Below, one piece after another: positions 17,210-26,065 of a stretch of 48,068 bases of DNA. The notes beneath the pieces were generated by a model, which ran no database searches, was not told the DNA's origin, and saw only the letters and a list, made by a program, of their open reading frames with translations. This stretch comes from Alphaproteobacteria bacterium (lineage in GTDB: Bacteria > Pseudomonadota > Alphaproteobacteria > JAUXUR01): NCBI GenBank assembly GCA_030696155.1, contig JAUYSY010000049.1, positions 1 through 48,068 of the forward strand. Reading direction: 5' to 3'. Position numbers and translations under genes: made by a program. Positions within the stretch are counted from its first letter, which is position 1. Every line of letters begins with the position of its first letter.

Positions 17210-17229
17210 AGGCGTTCAAAAGAACGCCT
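17210..17229. terminator. Hairpin between convergent genes
   Basis: AGGCGTTC, AAAA loop, GAACGCCT: a perfect 8-pair stem with a partial extension (CGGATA / TATCG). No long T run, but its place between two convergent genes suggests a bidirectional transcript end. Confidence 0.5.
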
Positions 17230-17244
17230 ATCGAAATTGGTTTG

Positions 17245-18954
17245 TTAGTCCTTCATCATCACACCTGCTTTAATAAAGAATTCTCGCAATGAAGTAATAC
17301 GACCACCATCCAAAAGACCATTCACTGAATCATGAACGTGTAGAGAACTTGTTTGCCCATTCAAATGTAAAGCAATTCTAGAACCAGCACGAGCTTCATC
17401 TACAATACCACCCAATCCCTCTATTAATCTTTTTACAAAGCCAAATCGAACATTGTTATTCAAATAACAAACAGGTGTGTACATTACGTAAAGAAAATCC
17501 TCTTCATAATTTTTAGGAACAAAAATTGTCGATAGGCGATTATACTGAATAGAATTTGTCTGAATGTTTTGCATGCGTAAAGCAAGTTCACTAATTGCTT
17601 GTTGAATTTGATCTAACAATATTATTTCATGTGTTTCAAGTTGCTTATAAAGATCATGCGCTTTATAAAAAATTGAGAAAAATTCACCATCTTTTATAGA
17701 AGAATTGAGCATGATTTCTTTAAGCCAATTTTTACATTTTTCAACTGGTGGCTCATCAATGATATTGATTTCTTCCTCAATCTCTTTCGATTCTTCAACC
17801 AAAGAATCAATAATGTTATCATCCGTCTGACCATCAATAATATTGGTATCTATTTCTGCTTTTTCATTTGTCATGATAATGTTGTTATTTTCTTGATTCG
17901 CATTAATTGTTTTTTTTAACTTTTTCTTGCTACGTTTCTTTTTTTTCTTATTTTTTAAAGGCAGTGATTTTTCAATTAAATCTACAGAAATATTTTGCAA
18001 CATGTCTAACAAAATAGGCATATTTTCTTCAATTTCACCTTCAGTAAGTTCAAATACATTTCCATCTTCCTCAAATTTAATTAAAAGAGGATTAATCACA
18101 AATGAATACGCTTTTCTTATATTATTATAGTTATCTTTTATACAATTAGGAAAACTTATATCTCCATCTAAAAGTATATTTATTTTAGAGATTTTCCTTG
18201 TCGATTTATTTATTTTAATTTTTTGAGCATTAGCAATAATTAAATCTTTTTTTAGTCCATCAAATAAATTTATTAATCTATTTTTAAAAAAATCTGGCAT
18301 TTTAAAAAGATCTAAATTCATTTTACCTAAAATCGACTTAATATTATTAAGGTTTTTCTTCTGATTTAATAATATTGTATTAACATTTAATGTAGCGGAA
18401 TATATACAATTCTTTTTATTTGTGCATTCAATTTGTAAAAATTGTAAAATATATTTAAAATAATCATCCAAATAATCTTGCACAAAATTTAAATTTTCAA
18501 TTACACTTTTCATGCCTTCTTTTAACTCAATAGCATCTACTTTAAGATTGTTTAGAAAATATTCAATTTTTTTTATGGGCATAATTTGCTGCGCATATAA
18601 TTTAAAGAGTAAACCAGAAAAAAGTTCTGGACGCCTTTTAATCAATTCATTATTTATTATCTGAGGAATATAATTCTTCAACGGACTTTTTATAAATTCA
18701 ATAAAAGCAAAAATATCTTTAAGTTGACCAACTTCTTTTTCAGTAACATCAAATTTTCCAAAATATTTTATACATGCATTTTGAGCTTTTTCATTGTCTT
18801 TTAAAGTAAGAAAAAAAAGATGATTTTGTAATTTGCTGTGCATAGAGTTGATTTGATCAATTGATTGATTCAAATGCTGAATAAAATCATCTAACTTATC
18901 ACCAAAAGAAGAAGTTGAAAATAAAATCAGAAAGATAAAAACTATTTTTTTCAT
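17245..18954 (-). CDS. Exported protein with C-terminal HicA-like (RNase toxin) domain
   Basis: 569 residues. Signal peptide at 1-18 (…SSFG), a long helical Asn/Lys-rich body, a basic Lys/Arg stretch at about 335-350, an acidic linker (about 360-405), then a last region of about 66 residues (504-569) that reads like HicA: FVKRLIEGLGG, GSRIALHLNG (524-533), LHVHDS (538-543), then ITSLREFFIKAGV. This is the 'GSRV' variant of the HicA double-stranded-RNA-binding-like fold, where the classic GSHH histidine is replaced. HicA toxins normally are small cytoplasmic mRNA interferases; here the fold is attached to an exported protein and no hicB lies next to it. I infer a secreted effector or toxin; the domain could alternatively be used only for RNA binding. 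Confidence 0.65.
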   Translation of the reverse strand: MKKIVFIFLILFSTSSFGDKLDDFIQHLNQSIDQINSMHSKLQNHLFFLTLKDNEKAQNACIKYFGKFDVTEKEVGQLKDIFAFIEFIKSPLKNYIPQIINNELIKRRPELFSGLLFKLYAQQIMPIKKIEYFLNNLKVDAIELKEGMKSVIENLNFVQDYLDDYFKYILQFLQIECTNKKNCIYSATLNVNTILLNQKKNLNNIKSILGKMNLDLFKMPDFFKNRLINLFDGLKKDLIIANAQKIKINKSTRKISKINILLDGDISFPNCIKDNYNNIRKAYSFVINPLLIKFEEDGNVFELTEGEIEENMPILLDMLQNISVDLIEKSLPLKNKKKKKRSKKKLKKTINANQENNNIIMTNEKAEIDTNIIDGQTDDNIIDSLVEESKEIEEEINIIDEPPVEKCKNWLKEIMLNSSIKDGEFFSIFYKAHDLYKQLETHEIILLDQIQQAISELALRMQNIQTNSIQYNRLSTIFVPKNYEEDFLYVMYTPVCYLNNNVRFGFVKRLIEGLGGIVDEARAGSRIALHLNGQTSSLHVHDSVNGLLDGGRITSLREFFIKAGVMMKD

Positions 18955-19511
18955 TTTAATGCCTAATATAAGTTGAAATTAATTTTTTTTATTCTAACGT
19001 AACAAATATTGAAATACAATATAAAATTATTTTTTTATTAACTTGTTTAATTTTTTATATATAGTTGAAAAGAGTTCTATCTTGAAAACTACTTTACAAC
19101 ATATTGCAACATCATTCCTATGCTTTGCGAACAAGCGAAACATTTTAAAATTCAAAACATTAATATCTTAACCCTTTTCAAAAGCACAGAAATCTGGCAT
19201 TGTGCGTCGAAGATTAAGTGGCGATATGTTGATCCACTCGACAAATTTTGCTTGCACATTTTATTGCAAAATGAGAATTTATACAAAAAATTGCGATCAA
19301 ACAAAAAAAACACTTGGAAGAATGTGCAATAAAGTTTACTCTATAAGTAAAGGCAAAATGAAATATCATTAAACATAGCCTAATAACATCATTTCTTAAA
19401 AACTGATTTTAACAATTGCGCCGTATATAAGGTGATCTGTCACTTTTTTTGAAAGAAAATTCCAACTCGGCAAAATGCCAGCTGTCATTACATAGGATGC
19501 ACCAAGTTACA
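18955..19511. other. Intergenic region without a convincing gene
   Basis: Very AT-rich, about 550 bases between a minus-strand and a plus-strand gene. It should hold both promoters. A 70-codon frame at 19120-19332 has no ribosome site or recognisable product. A small inverted repeat ATTTTGC / GCAAAAT lies near 19245-19275. Confidence 0.4.
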
Positions 19512-20426
19512 ATGATTAGAAACGATAAAAGAAATCAAACACCACATCATTTTATGAATAATCCCCAACAAACGGCAGCAGGCCCTCAACAAATGAGTTC
19601 GCCTTCTTATCCTAATGGCCAACATAATACACAACACAGAGATCAACCTAATACGCCTTATCAAAATAATGGACATTACCAAAGCACTGGACAACAAACA
19701 AACCAGCATCAAAACAATGGACATTACCCAAAACAACAGATGTCAAACCCAAGAAGACCCATGTCAAGACAATCGGGACAAGGACCTACCGTAAATTCTG
19801 GGACCACTCGCTCACACCAATCCCTTCGGAACCAAAATATTGATAGCTCTGGACCTGATGTGCGCATTCGCGGCACTATTTATCAAATTTTTGAAAAATA
19901 TGCAGCCCTTGCACGCGATGCAACATTAAGTGGTGATCGTGTGTTGGCAGAAAATCTATTGCAGCACGGTGAACATTATATGCGCCTGGTTAACGAAATA
20001 AATGCTGAAATAGCTTCAGAACCGCGACAAAACTTTCAATATCAAAATCAGATGCAACCACAAATACAGCCCCAAATACAACCAGCAATGCAATTTCAGC
20101 AACCATCAATACATCAACCACCGATGCAACCAATCATGCAACAACCATCAATACACCAACCACCGATGCAGCCAATGATGCAACAACCTTCAATTCAGCA
20201 ACCTCCGATGCCCCCAATCACGCAACAACCATCAATGCAGCAACCGCCGATACAGCCAATCATGCAACAACCATCAATGCAACCATCACCACAACAACCT
20301 CAATTTCTTCAGCCGCAAACAAAATTAAGGGTGCAACGCCCTCAAATGGCACCACAGCCACAACCTATAATTACTGAAGAAGAAAAAGTGAAATTTCAAT
20401 CACCTCCTTTTGAGCAACCCTTCTGA
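19512..20426 (+). CDS. DUF4167 protein with Gln/Pro-rich repeat tail
   Basis: About 304 residues from the ATG at 19512 (an ATG at 19497 is also in frame; upstream only TTG remains). The N-terminal third is Asn/Gln/His-rich. The conserved DUF4167 core is SSGPDVRIRGTIYQIFEKYA ... SGDRVLAENLLQHGEHYMRL, at about residues 115-165 from this start. This family is nearly universal in alphaproteobacteria; its role is unknown, with RNA- or ribosome-related functions suggested by its basic tails elsewhere. After the core come 14-residue repeats (QPSI.QPPMQPIMQ) encoded by 42-base tandem units, then a Gln-rich end. Mostly disordered. Confidence 0.8.
   Translation: MIRNDKRNQTPHHFMNNPQQTAAGPQQMSSPSYPNGQHNTQHRDQPNTPYQNNGHYQSTGQQTNQHQNNGHYPKQQMSNPRRPMSRQSGQGPTVNSGTTRSHQSLRNQNIDSSGPDVRIRGTIYQIFEKYAALARDATLSGDRVLAENLLQHGEHYMRLVNEINAEIASEPRQNFQYQNQMQPQIQPQIQPAMQFQQPSIHQPPMQPIMQQPSIHQPPMQPMMQQPSIQQPPMPPITQQPSMQQPPIQPIMQQPSMQPSPQQPQFLQPQTKLRVQRPQMAPQPQPIITEEEKVKFQSPPFEQPF
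20100..20290 (+). repeat. 42-bp tandem coding repeats
   Basis: Units starting at 20100, 20142, 20184, 20226 and 20268 (last one partial), each opening CAACCATCAAT or a close variant. They are in frame and encode the QPSIHQPPMQPIMQ repeats of the DUF4167 protein. Copy number is likely to vary between strains. Confidence 0.85.
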
Positions 20427-20529
20427 TTCTCTGCTCAATACAAAACCTTTACGATTGCGACACTCTCAGCTAGAATAGAATTTAACGATATGCAAGTTTC
20501 TTACGTCGAAAATTCTGGGAGTGTTTTTC

Positions 20530-22281
20530 ATGACGACCAAAAAAATTCTACTATCTTTTACAATTTCTTTTGCACTATGTTTGGGACTTTCATCCTTTGG
20601 ATATACAGAAACTCAAAATGAGATTGTCAAAATTGACCAAAACGCTACTCAGATAGGTGCAGCTTCTTCTCCTGAAAAAACAGAAGTTCAAAATGCAACG
20701 GGATTTCAATCTGCACAAGTTAGCGCTTCACTTGTTAATGAAGGTGTTTCACACATAAGAGAAATCGTAACAGATTCAAATAAGTCTTTCGCAAGTTTTA
20801 TGGATATTAATCCGAATTTTGTTTCAGAATTTTATGCAGCACACCAATACCAACCTGTTTGGATTGAGCAGAATCAATGGAATACTAAGGCTAAAATTGC
20901 ATTAGATGCATTGCATCATTCGCAAAATGAAGGCCTTTTTCCGCAAGATTATGTGATTCATCTTTTGCCACTTGAAATATCTTCACAAAATCTTCAAGAA
21001 CAAAGTCAATTAGATGTTCGTTTAACATCAGCCTTTATGCAATATATTGTTGATGTAAGTTATGGACGTCGTGAATTACGCAAAACAAACGAAGATAGAA
21101 CAAAAGCAGCGCCGGAACCAGATGCACGTCTTATTTTAACCGAAGGGTTAAAAACAAATGATTTTTCGTCTTTTGTGGCAGGACTTCCGCCAAAGCATGC
21201 TGGTTATAAATTATTACGTGAAATATTGATTAAAAAGGAACATCATACAGTAGTTCAATTGCCACCTATTCCTGCAATTTCAAATCTTACCTTGAATAAA
21301 AATGATCCAGCAATCAAGCTTCTACATGATCATCTGTTGGCAAAAGGTGACCTTGAAGAACCAAGTTTGACACCTACAATTTTTGATCAAACGATGCGAG
21401 ATGCATTAAAAAAATTTCAAAAACGTCATCAATTAGGCGCTAATGGTGTTTTAAATCCAGTTACACGTGCAGCTTTTAATCGTCCTCAAATGAATATTTT
21501 GAAAAAAATTGCGATTAATATGGAAAGATGGCGCTGGTTACCCCATAGCACAAGCAAAAAAAATATATTGGTAAATGTCCCTGGTTTTATGCTTTATGCT
21601 TATGACAATGATCAATTAGCCTTTGAGAAAAGAGTAATTGTCGGCAATGAACACCGTGAAACACCTATTTTTAGCGCGCCCATGACAAGCGTTAAATTTA
21701 ACCCTACTTGGTCAGTGCCCCCTAGAATTGCAGCACGCGATATTTTACCTCAAATACAAGAAGATCCTCAAAATTTCTTTAGTTTCTATCGGATGCGCGT
21801 TTCTTCTGCCAAAGGTGGTGAAATTGATCCGCATTCAGTTAATTGGGCAAATGTATCGCCATCTAATTTTCCTTATAGACTGGTTCAAATGCCTGGATCG
21901 AATAATGCACTTGGGAAAATTCGTTTCTCAATAACCAATCCTTACGATATATATCTACATGATACATCAAGCCGTGAAAATTTTGATAAAGATGTCAGAA
22001 CCTTAAGCTCTGGCTGTATTCGTGTTAAAGATCCTGAAGTCCTTGCCAATTTCGTTCTTTCTGATAGTCAAAAATGGAATCTCACCCAAGTAAAAGCCGC
22101 AATGCAAGGCAGCAACACCAACGTTGTTAATTTGCCTAGCTCCATAGATGTTCATATTATGTATGCAACTGTCTTTGTAGATCATAATAAAGTATTGCAT
22201 GTTTATGATGATGTGTATGAACGTGATAATAATATTATGCGTTTACTAGACATGGATAAAAAGAAATTAACGGCAAATTAA
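20530..22281 (+). CDS. L,D-transpeptidase (YcbB/LdtD-like, YkuD domain)
   Basis: 583 residues from the ATG at 20530, which has GGGAG 8 nt upstream; an in-frame GTG at 20521 is less likely. Signal peptide, a scaffold region, a peptidoglycan-binding domain (KLLHDHLLAKGDL ... ALKKFQKRHQLGANGVLNPVTRAAFN), then the YkuD catalytic domain with HDT..(R) and SSGCIRV; the nucleophile is Cys496. YcbB-type enzymes form 3-3 crosslinks in periplasmic peptidoglycan. The length and the 'YGRRELR' region fit this subclass. A strong terminator follows. The enzyme looks intact, so this organism has a peptidoglycan wall. Confidence 0.9.
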   Translation: MTTKKILLSFTISFALCLGLSSFGYTETQNEIVKIDQNATQIGAASSPEKTEVQNATGFQSAQVSASLVNEGVSHIREIVTDSNKSFASFMDINPNFVSEFYAAHQYQPVWIEQNQWNTKAKIALDALHHSQNEGLFPQDYVIHLLPLEISSQNLQEQSQLDVRLTSAFMQYIVDVSYGRRELRKTNEDRTKAAPEPDARLILTEGLKTNDFSSFVAGLPPKHAGYKLLREILIKKEHHTVVQLPPIPAISNLTLNKNDPAIKLLHDHLLAKGDLEEPSLTPTIFDQTMRDALKKFQKRHQLGANGVLNPVTRAAFNRPQMNILKKIAINMERWRWLPHSTSKKNILVNVPGFMLYAYDNDQLAFEKRVIVGNEHRETPIFSAPMTSVKFNPTWSVPPRIAARDILPQIQEDPQNFFSFYRMRVSSAKGGEIDPHSVNWANVSPSNFPYRLVQMPGSNNALGKIRFSITNPYDIYLHDTSSRENFDKDVRTLSSGCIRVKDPEVLANFVLSDSQKWNLTQVKAAMQGSNTNVVNLPSSIDVHIMYATVFVDHNKVLHVYDDVYERDNNIMRLLDMDKKKLTAN

Positions 22282-22290
22282 GTAACTTAA

Positions 22291-22315
22291 AGGGGCGCGC
22301 AACGCCCCTTTTTTT
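22291..22315. terminator. Strong rho-independent terminator
   Basis: AGGGGCG (22291-22297) pairs with CGCCCCT (22303-22309), followed by seven T. It ends the L,D-transpeptidase transcript and also lies at the 3' end of the convergent gene that stops at 22320. Confidence 0.85.
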
Positions 22316-22319
22316 ATAT

Positions 22320-23014
22320 TTACTGACTAACTGCAGCAATTTTTGCTGCATGCTCTTCTTTGAATTGTGCATATTGCTTTGCATAAAGTGCTTTTTCTTC
22401 ACTACGTTTAGCTTCTTGTGCAATATAACGTCTTATAGTTTTACTTCTGTTGAGAATTGCTAAAGTGCTTATATTGTATTTTTGATTTAAATTTTCAGAT
22501 ACCTGCATAATCCCATCAAGAATTATTTGTTTTTGTTGTTCAGGATTTTCTTGTGCTGTCAAAATAATTTCACCAGCATTGTCCCTTGCATCTTTATAAA
22601 CAGATTGAATTGCCTCAATATTTGCCGTATTCTGTGAAATCTGCTCAAGAATCTTAGGCGCAGTAATTTTGAATTCTTTTTTAAGATTTTCAGTTAATGA
22701 TTCATTAAGATTACCACCTTTTGACACATTCCTAAAAATTCTTGCTATTTTTGAATTCATTGAAGCAAAACCATCTTCGATTACATCCATATTATCAGCA
22801 AAACCAAAGGGGTAATCAAAATAAAAATTATTGCCTGCAATAGAAAAATCATACTCAATTGAAGGATCACAACCAGCAATGAGAATATTATCATTAATTA
22901 AATTATTGTTTGCTGAATCTTTGTAAAAAGTTACAAGCTCTTCATAATTTGTTTTGCTGAACATAAAGCGCTCGATAACGCAAGTGATAGACTTAAAAAA
23001 GAAATTTTCTTCAT
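22320..23014 (-). pseudogene. Exported coiled-coil-like protein, frameshifted just after its signal peptide
   Basis: An ATG at 23014 opens a typical signal peptide (MKKISFLSLSLALSSALCSA), but that frame stops soon after. The remaining protein (mature part NYEELVTFYKDSANNN..., helical, 200 residues, ending in a Lys/Ala/Glu-rich helix) continues in another frame. One extra A in the A4 run at 22952-22955 would join both as ...LCSA-KTNYEELV. Either the gene is recently broken, or the run slips, or the base is a sequencing error. Read alone, the downstream frame starts at an ATG at 22964 and would lack an export signal. I recognise no family. It converges on the L,D-transpeptidase gene. Confidence 0.65.
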
Positions 23015-23182
23015 GATATTAGACACTTATATCTCCATAATTTAAATTAAGACATTCAATAAAGGGAAGTCTTACTGACTATACACTCTGTTTAATTATT
23101 TGTGAAGAAAAGAAAAACAGTATTTACGTTTTTTTTATCTTCTGATATGAATACTTATATAAAACAAATAGGTTAACATTAA

Positions 23183-24040
23183 ATGTTATTAAAATACGTG
23201 GCACCTGCAAAAATTAATTTATCTTTGCACATCACAAACAAAAGACCAAATGGCTATCATGAATTATCAAGTCTTGTCGTTTTTACAGAATTTGGCGATT
23301 TGATTGAACTTAAACCTGCAATGCACCTAATGTTTAACATACAAGGTCCTTTTGCCAAGGATTTGCCCTATCCAAAACAAAATTCAATGATTATAGCCGC
23401 TCAAAAAGCAGCAAAACTCTTTCAAAAAAAACTAAATGTTGAAATCACCTTAACAAAAAATCTGCCTATTTCATCGGGTATTGGCGGCGGCACATCAGAT
23501 GCTGCAACTTTACTTAAAATGCTGCTCAATTTTTGGCAAATTAAAACACTTCCTGAAAATTGGCCTGAATTTCTTTTAAATTTAGGAGCGGATATACCAG
23601 TTTGCTTTTTTCAAAAACCTTGTCTTATGTCAGGTATTGGTGAGCATCTTGAACCTTTTCATCTGCCTTTTAATATACCTATATTGTTAATTAATCCTTT
23701 AAAATCCATTTCAACAATAGAAGCTTTTAAAACGCGCAAAGAAGTTTTTTCAGAACCCTGTCAATTGCCCCAACCTGAAAACTTAGCATCCTTTATTACC
23801 TCGCTAAAGCCTATGCAAAACGATTTAACGCATGCCGCTCAAATTATATGCATTGAAGTCAAAAGCATCCTAGAGGCACTTCAATCTGATCCAAATTGCC
23901 ATTTAGCACGCATGTCAGGCAGTGGCGCAACTTGTTTTGGACTATATTCATCGATTGAAGATGCAAAAAAAGCTGCTGAAAATTTTAAATTAATTTTTCC
24001 TAATTTTTGGATTCAACCAACATCAATTAATATTATCTAA
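23183..24040 (+). CDS. ispE: 4-diphosphocytidyl-2-C-methyl-D-erythritol kinase (non-mevalonate isoprenoid pathway)
   Basis: 285 residues, GHMP kinase. Phosphorylates CDP-methylerythritol. The substrate motif APAKINLSLHI at 7-17, the ATP-binding PISSGIGGGTSDAATLL at about 96-112 and the C-terminal MSGSGATCFGL are all intact. The length is normal. No other MEP-pathway gene is in the window. No strong ribosome site precedes the ATG. Confidence 0.95.
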   Translation: MLLKYVAPAKINLSLHITNKRPNGYHELSSLVVFTEFGDLIELKPAMHLMFNIQGPFAKDLPYPKQNSMIIAAQKAAKLFQKKLNVEITLTKNLPISSGIGGGTSDAATLLKMLLNFWQIKTLPENWPEFLLNLGADIPVCFFQKPCLMSGIGEHLEPFHLPFNIPILLINPLKSISTIEAFKTRKEVFSEPCQLPQPENLASFITSLKPMQNDLTHAAQIICIEVKSILEALQSDPNCHLARMSGSGATCFGLYSSIEDAKKAAENFKLIFPNFWIQPTSINII

Positions 24041-24132
24041 CATGTTATTTAACCTTGTAAAATTTGAAACCCCTTGTAGAATACTAATAAGAAACGCTAT
24101 TTAGCCAAAATTAAAAAAACACGGGGAATCAA

Positions 24133-24759
24133 ATGCGCCTAACTGCCTTATTATTAACAACTTTCTTATTTTTACTTACTCATCATATTGTTTTTGCAGA
24201 AGATTCTCCGATTCCTGCAACGGCTGAAACACAACATTTGACACAACCGGAAAATAAAGAGCAACAGACAGCAACGCCGCTTCCTCAACCTGCACCAACT
24301 GAATCCGAAAAAAAAGATAATGTCAAAAAAGTAAAACTGCATCATGGTAAAGTTTCAACCATACATAATAGCGTTAGCTTCTCCGTTAAAGATGATGCTG
24401 GTAAAGAGCACGTCTTAAGACTCGCTGAAATCAATACACCTTACCTTGATAAACCCCATGGACCAGAATCGCTTAAAGCAATTAAAGAATTAATCGATAA
24501 TAAAAATATTACTTATCAAATTGTAAGCAGCGATTCTACAAATAAAAAAGTTGTAAAAGCTTTTATAGACGACATTAATGTAAATGCCTGGATGATCAAA
24601 AATGGTCATGCCTGGATGTCCAAAAAATTCGGACATGATCCTGAACTTATTGATCTTCAAGACAAAGCAAAAGCAGGAAGAATCGGATTATGGGCGAATG
24701 GCAAAGCTGGCTTCGGATCAAAAGGCATGAAAAGACGCACTCATAAACATCAAAGTTAA
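24133..24759 (+). CDS. Exported staphylococcal-nuclease-like (SNase) domain protein, catalytically doubtful
   Basis: 208 residues. Signal peptide 1-22, a Pro/Gln/Thr-rich linker to about residue 65, SNase-like OB fold at about 70-195, basic tail. The fold is recognisable by LRLAEINTPYLDKPHGPES and by VNAWMIKNGHAWM ... AKAGRIGLW. However the metal-site DGDT is absent (IHNSVSF in its place) and the second catalytic arginine (R of 'YGR.lA') is replaced in NKKVVKAFI. So it may bind nucleic acid or another ligand without cutting. GGGGA lies 6 nt before the ATG. Probably co-transcribed with the next gene, 8 bases downstream. Confidence 0.75.
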   Translation: MRLTALLLTTFLFLLTHHIVFAEDSPIPATAETQHLTQPENKEQQTATPLPQPAPTESEKKDNVKKVKLHHGKVSTIHNSVSFSVKDDAGKEHVLRLAEINTPYLDKPHGPESLKAIKELIDNKNITYQIVSSDSTNKKVVKAFIDDINVNAWMIKNGHAWMSKKFGHDPELIDLQDKAKAGRIGLWANGKAGFGSKGMKRRTHKHQS

Positions 24760-24767
24760 GTAAAAAA

Positions 24768-25955
24768 ATGTTTGTAAATTCTAAAATTTCATCAAATGAA
24801 GCAAGTTACGACGAAATAAAATTTATTGATCATCTTCAATCAATCAAAGAAACCAAAGGGTTCGGAGGTCTTCATATAAAATTATCCAAACTTATTAAAG
24901 ACCCTATTAATTCTCAATCCTATCAAGTGGGATTACGTACTTTTGAAAAATTTACACAACATACGGATTCTAAATTATTTAAATTTCGAAGCGGCGATCT
25001 TTTTTATATTTTTCATTTAACTGAACTCGATGACGTTCAAAAAATTGCCCTTAAACTTAAAGATATATTTGGAAATTCTTCAGAAATGTCTTCTATTGCA
25101 TCTGTCGATATATATAAGATTTATAATTTATTAATAGATTTCGATGATGTTTTTTTTCTTGCACAAAATATTTTGGAACGTATTGGTCTTGGCGCTTATT
25201 GTAATAAATTTAAGGAAGACATAGCACGTGAGCCATTAACACCCGGTAAACTCGAAAAGCTTGAAACTGCACTTGAAAACGTTAATCTAAGTACTTTTTT
25301 ACGCCAACAACCAATTTGCGTTATCATGAACGATAAAATTGTAAAAACAATTTTACGAGAATTTTATGTTTCATTACCAGATTTTCAAAAACAAGTTATC
25401 CCTAAAACAAATCTCACGTCAGATTTTTGGCTTTTTAGGTATCTCACAAGATTATTAAATAAACGTATTCTTTCAAGCTTAGAACAAAGCGGTCAAAAAA
25501 TTTTTGATTCAGCTTTTTGTTTAAATCTTAGTGTTGAAACAATATTATCGTCTCAATTTATGCGCTTTGATCGTAATATTAAATCTTCTACACGTGGTAC
25601 AATAGTTATTGAAGTTGATATTGCTGATGTGTATGCTGACATTGGATCTTTTTTATCAGCTAGACAATATCTTAAAGACCATCAGTATAAACTTTGTTTA
25701 AGTGGACTAACCTTAAAATCATTGCCCTTTATAAATCGAGAAATGCTAGAAGTTGATCTTTTAAAATTAATATGGAATACAAATTTTAACGAAAACGAAA
25801 ATGCAACTATAGTTAAAAAATATGTGAATTTGATAGGATCAGAACGCTTTATTTTGTATCATTGCGATTCTTACATATCCGTTGAAACAGGACAAATTTT
25901 AGGATTCACTCTTTTCCAAGGCCGTTACGTTCAACTTATTGGTGATAAAAAATAA
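24768..25955 (+). CDS. Degenerate GGDEF-EAL protein (cyclic-di-GMP signalling relic)
   Basis: 395 residues, cytoplasmic. The N-terminal half resembles a GGDEF fold with SGDLF (75-79) at the place of GGDEF. The C-terminal half resembles an EAL fold: FCLNLSVETILS, GTIVIEVDIADVYAD, YKLCLSGLTLKSLPF, VDLLKLIW, and the typical ending ILGFTLFQGRYV. The acidic catalytic residues (EAL, the DD dyad) are missing, so it cannot make or break cyclic-di-GMP; it might still bind it. Similar degenerate EAL proteins are common in alphaproteobacteria. The gene begins 8 bases after the SNase-like gene and ends before a large palindrome. Confidence 0.65.
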   Translation: MFVNSKISSNEASYDEIKFIDHLQSIKETKGFGGLHIKLSKLIKDPINSQSYQVGLRTFEKFTQHTDSKLFKFRSGDLFYIFHLTELDDVQKIALKLKDIFGNSSEMSSIASVDIYKIYNLLIDFDDVFFLAQNILERIGLGAYCNKFKEDIAREPLTPGKLEKLETALENVNLSTFLRQQPICVIMNDKIVKTILREFYVSLPDFQKQVIPKTNLTSDFWLFRYLTRLLNKRILSSLEQSGQKIFDSAFCLNLSVETILSSQFMRFDRNIKSSTRGTIVIEVDIADVYADIGSFLSARQYLKDHQYKLCLSGLTLKSLPFINREMLEVDLLKLIWNTNFNENENATIVKKYVNLIGSERFILYHCDSYISVETGQILGFTLFQGRYVQLIGDKK

Positions 25956-25958
25956 AGA

Positions 25959-26015
25959 GTTTCCTCGTTACGAATCCCCACACTCTTTTTATGGGTAGGG
26001 ATTCGCCGAGGAAAC
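25959..26015. terminator. Large palindrome between convergent genes
   Basis: GTTTCCTCGttaCGAATCCC (from 25959) pairs with GGGATTCGccGAGGAAAC (ending 26015) around a short centre that holds a T run. The imperfect stem of about 20 pairs starts three bases after the stop at 25955. It could be a bidirectional terminator or a dispersed palindromic element. Confidence 0.55.
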
Positions 26016-26065
26016 TTTTAGGCTTCCTATAAGGTTAATTTACGAGTTCACGTTAATAGAACAGA

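Noticed and set aside
19120..19332. 70-codon plus-strand frame in the gap before the DUF4167 gene
   Set aside because: No ribosome site, no signal or motif, and it sits where promoters are expected.
20100..20290. Regularly spaced 42-bp repeats as a CRISPR candidate
   Set aside because: The units are contiguous without spacers, in frame, and encode a Gln/Pro-rich protein tail.
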